Shown: positions 40,904 to 50,185 of the stretch, piece after piece | Position numbering within the stretch: the first letter of the stretch is position 1 | How the letters are laid out: each line of letters starts with the position of its first letter | Source: a virus | IMG/VR virus record: IMGVR_UViG_3300048585_000089 | Span: 1 to 57,709 of that record | Direction: 5' to 3' (one strand) | DNA length: 57,709 nucleotides | Made by a program: the position numbers and the translations under genes | Notes under the pieces: generated by a model | The model's input: the letters and a program-made list of their open reading frames with translations, nothing else | The model's database searches: none | Told to the model about the DNA's origin: nothing

Positions 40904-41647
40904 GTGTTTAATATAAATACTCTATTAAAAGATCTTGTAGATTGGATAATAGCTGAAGGATTAGCTACATCAGAGGGTATTGATATTTTTAGAGATTTTT
41001 CTCCGGTTAATCCGGATAATGTAATAGTATTACAAGAGTATGATTCTATATTATCACCCCTTAAAGGAAATGAAGCTGCTGTGCGTTATGTACAAATATT
41101 TGTACGTAACACAACTGCTAGTGTAGCAAAAAGTAAATGTGACTTACTATTTAAATTATTTATGCGTCCTGAAGAATCTTTTACAGAATTACCCTCGGGC
41201 CGAATAATTTTAACTTCACCTAAAAATGCACCATTTAAATTATCAGTAGATTTACCTAAAACTACATATGCTTTTAATGTAGCTATAACAACAAATACTG
41301 ATATTGCAGTAATTGCTGATAATACGGCACCTATATTAGATAGTATTATTCCTTTAGCTGATTCAACTGATGTATCAATAGATACTCAAATTATTTGTAC
41401 TTTTAATGAACCTATAGATTTAAATACTATTAGGGCATCAAATATCTTTTTAACAAAAGTAGATACAGGTGAAGTTGTAGATGGTATTCTTACTTTAAGT
41501 ACTAATAAATTAGTGGTTACTTTTCAGCCAACAAATGATTTGCTAAATAGTATAAAATATCGTATAATGCTTACTACTAATATTCGTGATATTGCTGGTA
41601 ATAGTTTAGCGGCAATAACTAATAGTGACTTCACGACAGTAGTATAA
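40904..41647 (+). CDS. Tail terminator protein with C-terminal Ig-like domain
   Basis: 247 residues. The N-terminal 135 residues fit a tail terminator (LLKDLVDWIIAEGL..., VRYVQIFVRNTTA, KLFMRPEESF). The C-terminal 105 residues are a Big_5/SbsA-type Ig-like domain (P-x-L-D-S-I-I-P-L-x-x-S-T-D-V...CTFNEPID...YRIMLTTNIRDIAGN). Start uncertain: GTG 40904 lies inside the ribosome-binding site GGGAGG (40899-40904), while ATA at 40913 is spaced 8 nt from it and no ATG/GTG/TTG follows closely. Initiation at ATA is therefore likely. Confidence 0.75.
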   Translation: MFNINTLLKDLVDWIIAEGLATSEGIDIFRDFSPVNPDNVIVLQEYDSILSPLKGNEAAVRYVQIFVRNTTASVAKSKCDLLFKLFMRPEESFTELPSGRIILTSPKNAPFKLSVDLPKTTYAFNVAITTNTDIAVIADNTAPILDSIIPLADSTDVSIDTQIICTFNEPIDLNTIRASNIFLTKVDTGEVVDGILTLSTNKLVVTFQPTNDLLNSIKYRIMLTTNIRDIAGNSLAAITNSDFTTVV

Positions 41648-41681
41648 AAAAAAAAATAATTAATGGAAGGGATGGTATAAC

Positions 41682-42569
41682 ATGTCTGTACAAATCGGAT
41701 TATCACATCTATATTATGCATTACTAATAACGGATCCAATTGGAGGTACGCCTACTTATGCGACTCCAGTAAGAATAGCCAACGCTATAATGGCTAATGT
41801 TAATCCTAATACAAATTCAGAAACTCTGTTTGCTGATGATGGCCCAAGTGAAGTAGCTACTACTTTAGGTAATATTGATCTTGAAATCAATGTTGCTGAC
41901 TTAGACTTAGATACACAAGCAGCTATACTAGGACATACTATAAGTGCTGGTGTGTTATTTAGAAAAGCAGCTGATACACCGCCATGGCTTGCAATAGGAT
42001 TTAAATCCCTCAAATCTAATGGTAAATATAGATATACCTGGCTTGCTAAAGGTAAATTCCAATTACAAGAACAAGCTAATGAAACAAAAGGAGATACTAT
42101 TAATTTCCAAACACCAACAATTAATGGTTCTTTTGTAAAAAGAGATTCAGATGATGAATGGGAAAGACATATTGATGAAGATCATATTGATTATGTAGCT
42201 TCAATGGGTACTAATTGGTTTACAAGCCCACTACAGACATCAGATAGTACTCCACCAACAGTTGATTCTTTTTCACCATTGGATGGTGCCGTTGGTGTGG
42301 CTGTTGATGTAGAACCTGTAATTACTTTTGATGAACCTATGGCCTTATCAACGTTGACTACAGATAATATATTCCTTACAGTTGTATCAACTGGTGCTCC
42401 TGTAGCTATAACTTTAGCGGTTGATGCTGCTAGAGAAGTAGTAACAATCACCCCTGATGCAAATTTGACTGGAAGTACAGAATATCGTATAAATATTACT
42501 ACAGCGGTGAAAGATATTTATGGCAATGCTTTAGCAGCTCATAATCATGCTGAATTTACTACGATATAA
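41682..42569 (+). CDS. Major tail protein (tail tube) with C-terminal Ig-like domain
   Basis: 295 residues. Residues 1-190 match phi13-type major tail proteins (MSVQIGLSHLYYALL...; FADDGPSEVATTLGNIDLEINVADL; GKYRYTWLAKGKFQLQEQANETKGD). Residues about 195-295 are a Big_5 Ig-like domain (PPTVDSFSPLDGAVGVAV...ITFDEPMA...YRINITTAVKDIYGN) closely resembling the one on the tail terminator. It would decorate the tail surface and may bind host glycans. Confidence 0.85.
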   Translation: MSVQIGLSHLYYALLITDPIGGTPTYATPVRIANAIMANVNPNTNSETLFADDGPSEVATTLGNIDLEINVADLDLDTQAAILGHTISAGVLFRKAADTPPWLAIGFKSLKSNGKYRYTWLAKGKFQLQEQANETKGDTINFQTPTINGSFVKRDSDDEWERHIDEDHIDYVASMGTNWFTSPLQTSDSTPPTVDSFSPLDGAVGVAVDVEPVITFDEPMALSTLTTDNIFLTVVSTGAPVAITLAVDAAREVVTITPDANLTGSTEYRINITTAVKDIYGNALAAHNHAEFTTI

Positions 42570-42594
42570 TAAAACAAATTAAAGGAGAATGGCT

Positions 42595-43068
42595 ATGGCA
42601 CAAGTAAACGATGTAAAAAATCTAAATGGACAAAAAATCACAATGGGCGGAAAATTACGTACTATTAAGTATGACTTAAATGCTTATGCTGAATTAGAAA
42701 ATAGATATGGTTCAGTCGAGACGGCAATGGCTGAATTAAAAACAGGTAAGATTGGTTCAATAAAAGTTATTTTATGGGCGGGTCTTATCCATGAAGAAGC
42801 TAATATAGATGAAATAACTGGTGAACCAACATCATACAATATGACTCCTTATGAAGTAGGTAGTTGGATTGATACAAGTATGATTGGAGAAGTAACAGAC
42901 TTAATGACTAGGGCTTTAACTAAAGCATTACCTGAAGAAGAAAAAGAACAAAAAGTATTAGCTGTTAAGGAAGAAATCAAAAATAATCTTATCAAGATTG
43001 CTAAAGTTGTTTACACAGAAGAAGATAAAAAAGCTTTAGCAGAATTAGAAGAGGAAAAAAAAGGCTAA
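42595..43068 (+). CDS. Tail assembly chaperone (gpG-like)
   Basis: 157 residues from ATG 42595 (GGAG 7 nt upstream; the ATG at 42589 is too close). Central KYDLNAYAELENRYGSVETAM and a WAGLIHEEA segment fit tail chaperones that coat the tape measure protein; the C-terminus is highly charged (EEDKKALAELEEEKKG). The end of the gene holds an A8 run (43055-43062) where a -1 slip reaches the next frame. Confidence 0.85.
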   Translation: MAQVNDVKNLNGQKITMGGKLRTIKYDLNAYAELENRYGSVETAMAELKTGKIGSIKVILWAGLIHEEANIDEITGEPTSYNMTPYEVGSWIDTSMIGEVTDLMTRALTKALPEEEKEQKVLAVKEEIKNNLIKIAKVVYTEEDKKALAELEEEKKG

Positions 43069-43073
43069 AGGCA

Positions 43074-43277
43074 ATGATTGACAAATCAACAGATACCAGT
43101 AGTGCTTGGGATTGGCCTCTATTATTTTACGTGGGAACAGTTTTATTAAATATGTCACCAGCTTATTTTTGGAGTTGTACCCCACGTAAATTAAATTTGT
43201 TAAGTAAACAACATATTGAATTAAACTCAAAAAAGACAAATAGTAATAATTTAAGATATATAGATCAGGTTTTATAA
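43074..43277 (+). CDS. Tail assembly chaperone extension (gpT-like), read by -1 frameshift
   Basis: 67-residue frame rich in W, F and Y (SSAWDWPLLFYVGTVLLNMSPAYFW), as usual for the second tail chaperone segment. No ribosome-binding site precedes its ATG. The frame is open upstream through the A8 run at 43055-43062, so the likely product is a fusion of the 42595 gene and this frame by -1 frameshifting. Position before the tape measure gene is classic. Confidence 0.78.
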   Translation: MIDKSTDTSSAWDWPLLFYVGTVLLNMSPAYFWSCTPRKLNLLSKQHIELNSKKTNSNNLRYIDQVL

Positions 43278-43289
43278 GGAGGAGAAGCT

Positions 43290-46200
43290 ATGTCACTTAA
43301 TGTGGGTAGTTTGTGGTCAAGTCTCTCCCTTGACTTAACGCCTTTTATGCAGAGTTTATCTAGAGCACAAGCAGCAGCGGTAACTGCGGGTAATTCTATG
43401 GAAAGAGCTTTTGGTTCTGGGCTTAATGCTAATATGGCTAATACAAGTAGAAATATCCAAGCTATGGGCGCCTCTGTAAATGGGGCTCTGGGAGCCAACT
43501 TACGCAACTCGGCACGTAATGTTAGAGATTTAGGTACAGCCGTAAATAATGCTGTAGGTACTAATATGCTACGCCCAATACAAAATACTGGGGGTGCTGT
43601 TACTAGAACTATTGCAGGTATTAATAATGGATTAAAAGATTTTAGAAGAATAGTAGCAGGTATTCTAGTATCACAAACTTTTTATGCTATACTTACAAAT
43701 ATTCAACAATCGACTAAAGCGGTTTTTGATTTTAATTCTAGTATGGAACAGGCGCAAGCATCATTTACTCGATTAATGGGCAGTGCTGAACAAGCAACAA
43801 CATTTATAAATATTATGCAAGACTTTGCCGCATTGACACCTTTTTCTGTAAATCAAACCCTTGACATGTCTAGAAGAATGTTGGCAATGGGATTTGAGGC
43901 ACGTAGTTTAAAATCAGTTATGACCTCAATTACCGATGCTACGGCAGCCATGGGTGGAGATGCACAAAAATTTGATAGAATTGTTCTGGCTTTAGGTCAG
44001 ATTAAAACAAATGGGAAACTAGCAGGGCAGGAAGTAAGACAATTAGCCGAGGCGGGTATTCCCATTAGAACTATTCTCAGAGAAGAATTGAATTTAACAA
44101 AAGAACAGGTTGCTAATATAGGAAAATTAGGTATTTCAGGTGAAACAGCTGTAGGTGCTATTTTAAAAGGCATGGATAAGCGTTATAAAGGAATGAATGC
44201 TATTATAGCTGAAACCACAGGCGGAATGATTACCACTATAAAAGATGATTTGCTTATTATAGGAGGAGCTTTATCAAAAGGTCTCTTCGATAGTATAAGT
44301 GGTACTACTAAAAAAATAAGAGATGCCTTAGAGACGATGAGAAAAGAAATACGTGAAAGAGGTTTAATTGGAATTATTACAGGTTTATTTCCACCTAAAT
44401 TATATGTTGCTGTACAAAGCTTTATAGGTGGTTTACAGATGTTGGGCAAGGCTTTCAAAATATTATATGATGCAGCGAAACCTATAATAGCTATCATAGC
44501 AGAAGGTATTTTACGAGCTTTAGCTGTTGTCGTACCAGTTGTAGCTCAAGTAATTCTTGTTCTTGCGCGCCTGACTAGAGCCTTTATAGAAAATGTACCA
44601 GGAGTTAAACTTTTTATATCCGCCTTAACTGGGTTATTAATAGCTAATCTAGTAGGACGAGCTTTATACACACTATGGACTATCATAGGCTTAGGTAGTA
44701 TTGCTATGCGGATATCCAAAGCAGTAACTGCATTAAAGGTATCTATTCAAGGATTATATATAGCTCTAGCGAAAAATCCTTTAATAGCTCTTGTGACAGT
44801 TTTAGCTGGTTCTCTTCTAGCTTTAGCTCTTTCTTCGGAAACTGTTTCTAAATGGTTAGATCAAGTGTGGATAAGATTAGCAAAACTTGCAGGATATAAT
44901 TTAAGTGATACTTTAAAAACAGGCGATTTGGATAAAGATAAGAAAGAATTAGAAGCTTTCTTGGCTGAATTTGAAGCTTTAGGTGATGGTGCTGAAGATG
45001 CTGATAGTAAGATTAAAAAGTTTCTTGCTTCCTTTGATGAAGTTTTTGCGATTCCAGATGATTTGGATGATTTAGGCAGTTTATTTAAGGATATAACACC
45101 CCCAAAATTAGATGATATAGTAATTGATGATAGTGATCTCAAGGATGATTTAGATAATCTTTTAGATGATAAGGAAGATGATTTTAAGAAAAATTTTGCT
45201 GTTAGTTTAAACTTTCCTAATTTTCCTTTAATGGGAGTTATGGTAACTACTATTTTAGAAACTATTGAAACATTAATTAAGAAAATAAAAGCAGCTACTC
45301 CAATAAGTATACCAGTAGTTATTCTTGGTTTTGCTGCAGCCTCTTTAGCCGAAATAGCTGAGCAAATATCTGCAATACCTAAACAGATAGCTATTAATAT
45401 TCTTATGGCAGCTCCATCTATAGTAGAAGTTTTAAATGCATTGGAATTAATCCCACAACTAATATATGTATCCGTACAGGCTTTAACTCCGTCAATGAGC
45501 GATGTATTAGCTGCTTTAAAACTAATCCCTACAACAATAGATATTGCGGTAAAAGTATTAACTCCAGTAGTAGATGGTGTATTATCCGCCTTAAAACTAA
45601 TTCCTCTTATAATTGAAGTATCGGTACTATTAGTTTGGGAAACACAAGCGAGATTGCTAGAGTCCTTTAGAATCTATGTACTTGATCCGGTTACTACCGC
45701 TATGAATAAAGTTTGGGTTGCTATAACGGATATTTTTGATGATGTTGTAACTTGGTTATCTCAAGACTGGGTAAAAGATCTTGGTATTGCTATAGCAATC
45801 GGGATAGCCGCCATTGCAGCGGCTTTCTTATTGGCTCCTGTTGAAGTAGCTGCCGCAATTGGGGCTTTTACAGCAGGTATATTAGTATTCTTTACAACTC
45901 TTTGGACAGATATACAACCATCTTCAGCTGTAGGAGAAGATCTTGCAGATAATATGGATAATAATGTACTAAAGCCATCAGAGAAAAAAGTTGACTCTTG
46001 GGGAACAAGTCTAAAAAAGAAATTTTCAGGTATTTGGCAGGGTATTTTAGATATCTTCAACAAGGCTTTAGGTAATTTATCAGACACAAAAGTAACAGTA
46101 AATCAACCGACGCCTAAAGGTTTTTCTCCTGAGGTAAAGAACTTACTTTCTTTTACACCGATATCAATGCTCGCAGATGGTGGGATTGTAAATAAAGATT

Positions 46201-46442
46201 CTTTAATACGTGCTGGTGAAGGAAATAGGGCTGAAGCTGTAATTCCTCTTAATGGACCATCTATCGCGCGGATAGCAGATGCTTTATTAAGTAAGATGAA
46301 TCCCCCCACTGGTACGTCTGATGCTACAACAAATTATTTTTCAATTGGTACTTTAATTGGTGATGATAGAAGTATAACTCTATTAGAACGTAGATTAAAT
46401 GCAGTAAGAATAAAAGAAGATTATAGAAGGGGGTTAGTTTAA
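43290..46442 (+). CDS. Tape measure protein
   Basis: 1,050 residues. The N-terminal 130 residues are Asn/Ala/Gly-rich heptad repeats; residues about 150-300 form the tape measure domain (ASFTRLMGSAEQATTFINIMQDFAALTPFSVNQTLDMSRRMLAMGF...GQIKTNGKLAGQEVRQLAEAGIPI). Then come hydrophobic helices (400-520), an acidic linker (560-640) and further hydrophobic helices. At about 1.5 angstrom per residue the tail would be near 155 nm, a siphovirus length. GGAGGAG precedes the ATG. The bipartite motif occurs within its 3' end (46263-46316). Confidence 0.92.
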   Translation: MSLNVGSLWSSLSLDLTPFMQSLSRAQAAAVTAGNSMERAFGSGLNANMANTSRNIQAMGASVNGALGANLRNSARNVRDLGTAVNNAVGTNMLRPIQNTGGAVTRTIAGINNGLKDFRRIVAGILVSQTFYAILTNIQQSTKAVFDFNSSMEQAQASFTRLMGSAEQATTFINIMQDFAALTPFSVNQTLDMSRRMLAMGFEARSLKSVMTSITDATAAMGGDAQKFDRIVLALGQIKTNGKLAGQEVRQLAEAGIPIRTILREELNLTKEQVANIGKLGISGETAVGAILKGMDKRYKGMNAIIAETTGGMITTIKDDLLIIGGALSKGLFDSISGTTKKIRDALETMRKEIRERGLIGIITGLFPPKLYVAVQSFIGGLQMLGKAFKILYDAAKPIIAIIAEGILRALAVVVPVVAQVILVLARLTRAFIENVPGVKLFISALTGLLIANLVGRALYTLWTIIGLGSIAMRISKAVTALKVSIQGLYIALAKNPLIALVTVLAGSLLALALSSETVSKWLDQVWIRLAKLAGYNLSDTLKTGDLDKDKKELEAFLAEFEALGDGAEDADSKIKKFLASFDEVFAIPDDLDDLGSLFKDITPPKLDDIVIDDSDLKDDLDNLLDDKEDDFKKNFAVSLNFPNFPLMGVMVTTILETIETLIKKIKAATPISIPVVILGFAAASLAEIAEQISAIPKQIAINILMAAPSIVEVLNALELIPQLIYVSVQALTPSMSDVLAALKLIPTTIDIAVKVLTPVVDGVLSALKLIPLIIEVSVLLVWETQARLLESFRIYVLDPVTTAMNKVWVAITDIFDDVVTWLSQDWVKDLGIAIAIGIAAIAAAFLLAPVEVAAAIGAFTAGILVFFTTLWTDIQPSSAVGEDLADNMDNNVLKPSEKKVDSWGTSLKKKFSGIWQGILDIFNKALGNLSDTKVTVNQPTPKGFSPEVKNLLSFTPISMLADGGIVNKDSLIRAGEGNRAEAVIPLNGPSIARIADALLSKMNPPTGTSDATTNYFSIGTLIGDDRSITLLERRLNAVRIKEDYRRGLV

Positions 46443-46807
46443 TGCCTACCTATCCAATTAAAATAAATGGTATTACCATTAAAACACCTAGGCCCGTTAA
46501 TATATCTAGATTTAATCTAACTAAAGCTAATAGAGTAGCTTCTGGATTAATGAGTATGCGCCTAATAGCAAAAAAAGTGAAATTATTTTTTAAATACCCT
46601 GCCATAACAGGATCTGACTTAAAAACAATATTAGATTTAATTGATACCAGTGCAATGTTTTTTAATGTCACTTACCATGAAACTGATGGAACAGAAACAA
46701 CTAAAATATTTTATGTAGGTGAAATATCTCAGCAATTACAAAGAAGAGGTTATATATCTGATGATTCTGTTTGGAAGGATGTAGAATTTAATTTTATTGA
46801 ACAGTAG
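46442..46807 (+). CDS. Tail protein after the tape measure
   Basis: 121 residues; ATG overlaps the tape measure stop (TAATG). Beta-rich N-terminus (PIKINGITIKTPRPVNISRFNL) and late D-V-E-F-N-F-I-E-Q match small tail proteins found between the tape measure and baseplate genes in siphoviruses. Probably a distal tail or baseplate component. Confidence 0.65.
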   Translation: MPTYPIKINGITIKTPRPVNISRFNLTKANRVASGLMSMRLIAKKVKLFFKYPAITGSDLKTILDLIDTSAMFFNVTYHETDGTETTKIFYVGEISQQLQRRGYISDDSVWKDVEFNFIEQ

Positions 46808-46817
46808 GTGAAAAAAA

Positions 46818-48617
46818 ATGTTAAATAGTAGTAGTAACTATAAAACAAAGATCAAGGAGATAGATAGAGTTGAGACAGCTTTAGTATTAGTTGATTTTAA
46901 AGGTGATATAGATTATCCCTTAGCTAGTTCTGTTATAGCAAGCACTACTAAAGCTGGTTACAATACTAGTGACATTATTGATGGAATATTTAGAGAAAGC
47001 ACAAAAATCTATACAGGTGATTATATAGCTACTGAACTTGAAGGCCCTGCTTTAGGTTGGAAAGGTACTAGTATATCTAACGCTATTGGAACATTAAACA
47101 TAGCAGAAACTATTACTATAACATATAACGCTTTTGATACTGGAAATTTTTGGGTAGTAGGAACTCCACAAAACTACCCTGTAGATTTTTCAGTTAGAAT
47201 TCACCATATTGGAGGATATGATACTGTTAATGTTATTGGCAATGAGAATTATATGTGGAGTAAAGCAGTAGCTGCTTATACTGATGTAGATGAGGTATTA
47301 ATTACCATAACTAAAATATCAGCTTTTAATGGCGAAAATGCCTTTATATTAGAAGGAGGTGCCATAAGAAGAGTATGTTTTGATATGAATGATATCATAT
47401 CTATGGGAGGTACAGAAGAGATAAATTCACCTGGACGTTCTATAGGATACATAAGTGCTAATGATTTTTCTCTTACCCTTAATAATATGGAGCATCTATT
47501 TGTAATGTCTAATACAGAAAGTCCTTTCTATGGTTTAATGAAGCCTAAGATTAGATTACAACCTTTTATTGGCATTGAAGTATCTACAAATACTTATGAA
47601 TTAATACCTTTAGGTGTTTTTAGATCTCTTGATTGGAATTCAGAAAATGATTCGGCAGAGTTTACTATTTCTGGTATAGATAGATTAGAAGATTATAACG
47701 ATATACCAACACCTAAATTTTTACCAGCACAAAATATAACTTTAGAGGAATATATAAACACAATAGATGTAGAATGTGGCCTAAATGCTACTATTGATAC
47801 TATACGTGTAAGTAATCCTCTTTTTTGTTATAGTAACACAACTACCATACGTTATTTATTACAGGAAATAGCAGAAGCTCTTCCTGGCTGTATTTATATT
47901 GATAGATTAAATGTTCTCAGGATAAGGCCTTTCGATTTTTCTATAGACACCGCAGTAGATATCTGGACTGATGATAATTTGATAATAACAGCTATTAATC
48001 AACAACAATTTACAACCTGCTATTCATCGGTAAAAATAAAGAAGCGTAATATAAAAGCTACTCCTGGTCAGCAAGTATCCTTTGTAGAAGGAACTCCGAT
48101 AGCAGAAGAAACACTAACTTTAACTAATATACCCTTTACACTTCCTGTACTTTATATTGAGTCAATAGGGGTATATAATAGTTTGGCTACTACAGTAAAT
48201 TCTATAGCCGCTAATCCCGCACAATATACTTTAGAACTTCAAAATGATGGTCTAGTACAAGATAATGTAACAATAGAAATAATTGCAACTACTTTTGATG
48301 AAAATCCAACAGATTTACTTTATATGGACCCATTTTACTCTAATGTATATGAAAAGGAATTACTTGTAGATAATCCATTGCTTCAAGTTGATAGTGAGTG
48401 TAATGAATATGCATCTATTATTTTTAACACTTTAGCTGATCCTATTAGTGAGTATGTCGTATCTGTTTTATGGGATCCCTCTATTGAATTATTAGATCAG
48501 GTTATATTAGATGATATATCGGAGAAAGTTGATAATGTACAATTAATTATATTAAGACAAACATGGTCTTTTGATGGAGCAATGACAGCAGAGATAAGTG
48601 GCAAGAGGACCACATAG
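46818..48617 (+). CDS. Baseplate/tail protein
   Basis: 599 residues. Several stretches (SISYISANDFSLTLNN-type, GVFRSLDWNSENDSAEFTISGIDRLEDYNDIPTP, TIRYLLQEIAEALPGCIYIDRLNVLRIRPF) are typical of baseplate hub-like proteins of Gram-positive siphoviruses. There is no lysozyme or endopeptidase motif. The start has GGTG followed by seven A residues. Assigned by position and by the repeated beta domains. Confidence 0.7.
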   Translation: MLNSSSNYKTKIKEIDRVETALVLVDFKGDIDYPLASSVIASTTKAGYNTSDIIDGIFRESTKIYTGDYIATELEGPALGWKGTSISNAIGTLNIAETITITYNAFDTGNFWVVGTPQNYPVDFSVRIHHIGGYDTVNVIGNENYMWSKAVAAYTDVDEVLITITKISAFNGENAFILEGGAIRRVCFDMNDIISMGGTEEINSPGRSIGYISANDFSLTLNNMEHLFVMSNTESPFYGLMKPKIRLQPFIGIEVSTNTYELIPLGVFRSLDWNSENDSAEFTISGIDRLEDYNDIPTPKFLPAQNITLEEYINTIDVECGLNATIDTIRVSNPLFCYSNTTTIRYLLQEIAEALPGCIYIDRLNVLRIRPFDFSIDTAVDIWTDDNLIITAINQQQFTTCYSSVKIKKRNIKATPGQQVSFVEGTPIAEETLTLTNIPFTLPVLYIESIGVYNSLATTVNSIAANPAQYTLELQNDGLVQDNVTIEIIATTFDENPTDLLYMDPFYSNVYEKELLVDNPLLQVDSECNEYASIIFNTLADPISEYVVSVLWDPSIELLDQVILDDISEKVDNVQLIILRQTWSFDGAMTAEISGKRTT

Positions 48618-48632
48618 ATATGAGGTGATAAA

Positions 48633-50171
48633 GTGGGAACAGCGTTTGATTTCTTAAGAAATAAATTAGGAGATAGTTTTGGAGATAATTTATTAACAAA
48701 TGGTGAAGCAGAACCTGGCGTTACTACTGGATGGACTGCTACTGGAGGAGCTACAACTGTAATTGGAGGTGTAGGTATCTATGGCGACTACGTGTTTAAA
48801 CTACCTAGTAGTGGAGGAAAGTTAGTACAAACAATAACACCACCATATGATGCTAATCAATTGCAAGTCTTTGGTTTCTTCTATGCATATGAATACCTAA
48901 TGCAGCAGCCTAGCAACTCTATTTACATGCAGGTGGTATTATCCTATAATGAAAATAGTACATTTGATATTTATAGATTACCTATCAATGCCGCTATAAC
49001 TGATGAATATTCTGGTAACTATTTTGATCCAACTCAAGTAGATGTTAATTACTATATAGCTAATAAGATCATTACTATTCCTAATAATCTCACTATTAAC
49101 GAAATTACCGTCACTATGTATAATAATAGCACTTTAAATATGTACTGTGACGATATTGCAGTTAGATTAAGTGTGGGTACATCACCAACTATAAGTGCTC
49201 ATACAGGAACACCAATCGTAGATAAATACGGAATAGATCCTAAGTACCTCGAATATTTTAAAAATATGGTATATAATTCTAGTTTCGAAATTTTTGATAC
49301 TAGTACATTAGAACCTACATACTGGACTGGCGGAGCATCTGACCCTAATTCTAATTTTTCAGGATCCTATAGCTTGAAACTAGTAGCATCAGCATCTTCC
49401 ATACAAAATGACGACGGCGCAATAGACCCCACCTGGTACGAAAGCGAAGCTACTAGAGTGAGCTTTCATAGTAAGTCAGGGCAAATTAAAATAGAAGTAT
49501 ATGATGTGACTAATGCTTCCTATTTTACATTAACCGCTGAGAACGGTACGACAGGTAGTAGTTATACAGCAGGATCTAATACTAACTGGCAGAATTCGAG
49601 AGATTCGGTTAGTTTTGATCCAACAGAGTTTGGTGCCTGTACCTCGTTAAAGATTAAGTTCACTAATGTTCACGCGTCTCAGACTGGATATGTAGATGAT
49701 ATTATGTTAGCTCCAGACTTTACAGGTAAGTGGCCTCAGTTATATAAAGATGGACCAAAAAGTAACCCAGCATATTTAGTAGATCAGAACCTATCATCAG
49801 AACTTAATATATGGACTGGTACGTTAACTCAATATCTAGCTATTGCATCTCCAGATCCAGAGACTTTATACTTTTGCACAGAAGCTGAAAAAGCGCCAGC
49901 ATATACTCTTAGATGCATTTTAACCGTAACTGGTACGGTACCCACTAGTACTGTAATAAATACTAATGGCAATTCATCTAATATAACAAAAAGTGGTGAT
50001 GATGTAAATCTAGGTGCAAGTGCCGCAGCCTTTGCTGAACCTGCTATATTTGTCACTCTAAATGGTGCAGCTCTAGTTAACGGTGTAGAAGCAGTATATG
50101 TAAGTGCAACTTCATTTACATTACCAACATATACTCTAGATGCAGGTGATATTATAATATTGTTAGGATAG
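48633..50171 (+). CDS. Tail protein with carbohydrate-binding-like domains
   Basis: 512 residues from GTG 48633 (GAGGTGAT upstream). Two jelly-roll-like modules with the CBM signature N-L-L-x-N-G-E/NSSFE...W: residues about 18-180 (NLLTNGEAEPGVTTGW) and 214-365 (MVYNSSFEIF...PTYWTGG...GSYSLKL...GYVDDIMLAP). These resemble CBM_4_9-type glycan-binding folds. The C-terminus is beta-rich. Likely an adhesion or baseplate periphery protein. Confidence 0.7.
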   Translation: MGTAFDFLRNKLGDSFGDNLLTNGEAEPGVTTGWTATGGATTVIGGVGIYGDYVFKLPSSGGKLVQTITPPYDANQLQVFGFFYAYEYLMQQPSNSIYMQVVLSYNENSTFDIYRLPINAAITDEYSGNYFDPTQVDVNYYIANKIITIPNNLTINEITVTMYNNSTLNMYCDDIAVRLSVGTSPTISAHTGTPIVDKYGIDPKYLEYFKNMVYNSSFEIFDTSTLEPTYWTGGASDPNSNFSGSYSLKLVASASSIQNDDGAIDPTWYESEATRVSFHSKSGQIKIEVYDVTNASYFTLTAENGTTGSSYTAGSNTNWQNSRDSVSFDPTEFGACTSLKIKFTNVHASQTGYVDDIMLAPDFTGKWPQLYKDGPKSNPAYLVDQNLSSELNIWTGTLTQYLAIASPDPETLYFCTEAEKAPAYTLRCILTVTGTVPTSTVINTNGNSSNITKSGDDVNLGASAAAFAEPAIFVTLNGAALVNGVEAVYVSATSFTLPTYTLDAGDIIILLG

Positions 50172-50185
50172 AGAGGTATCAATAA

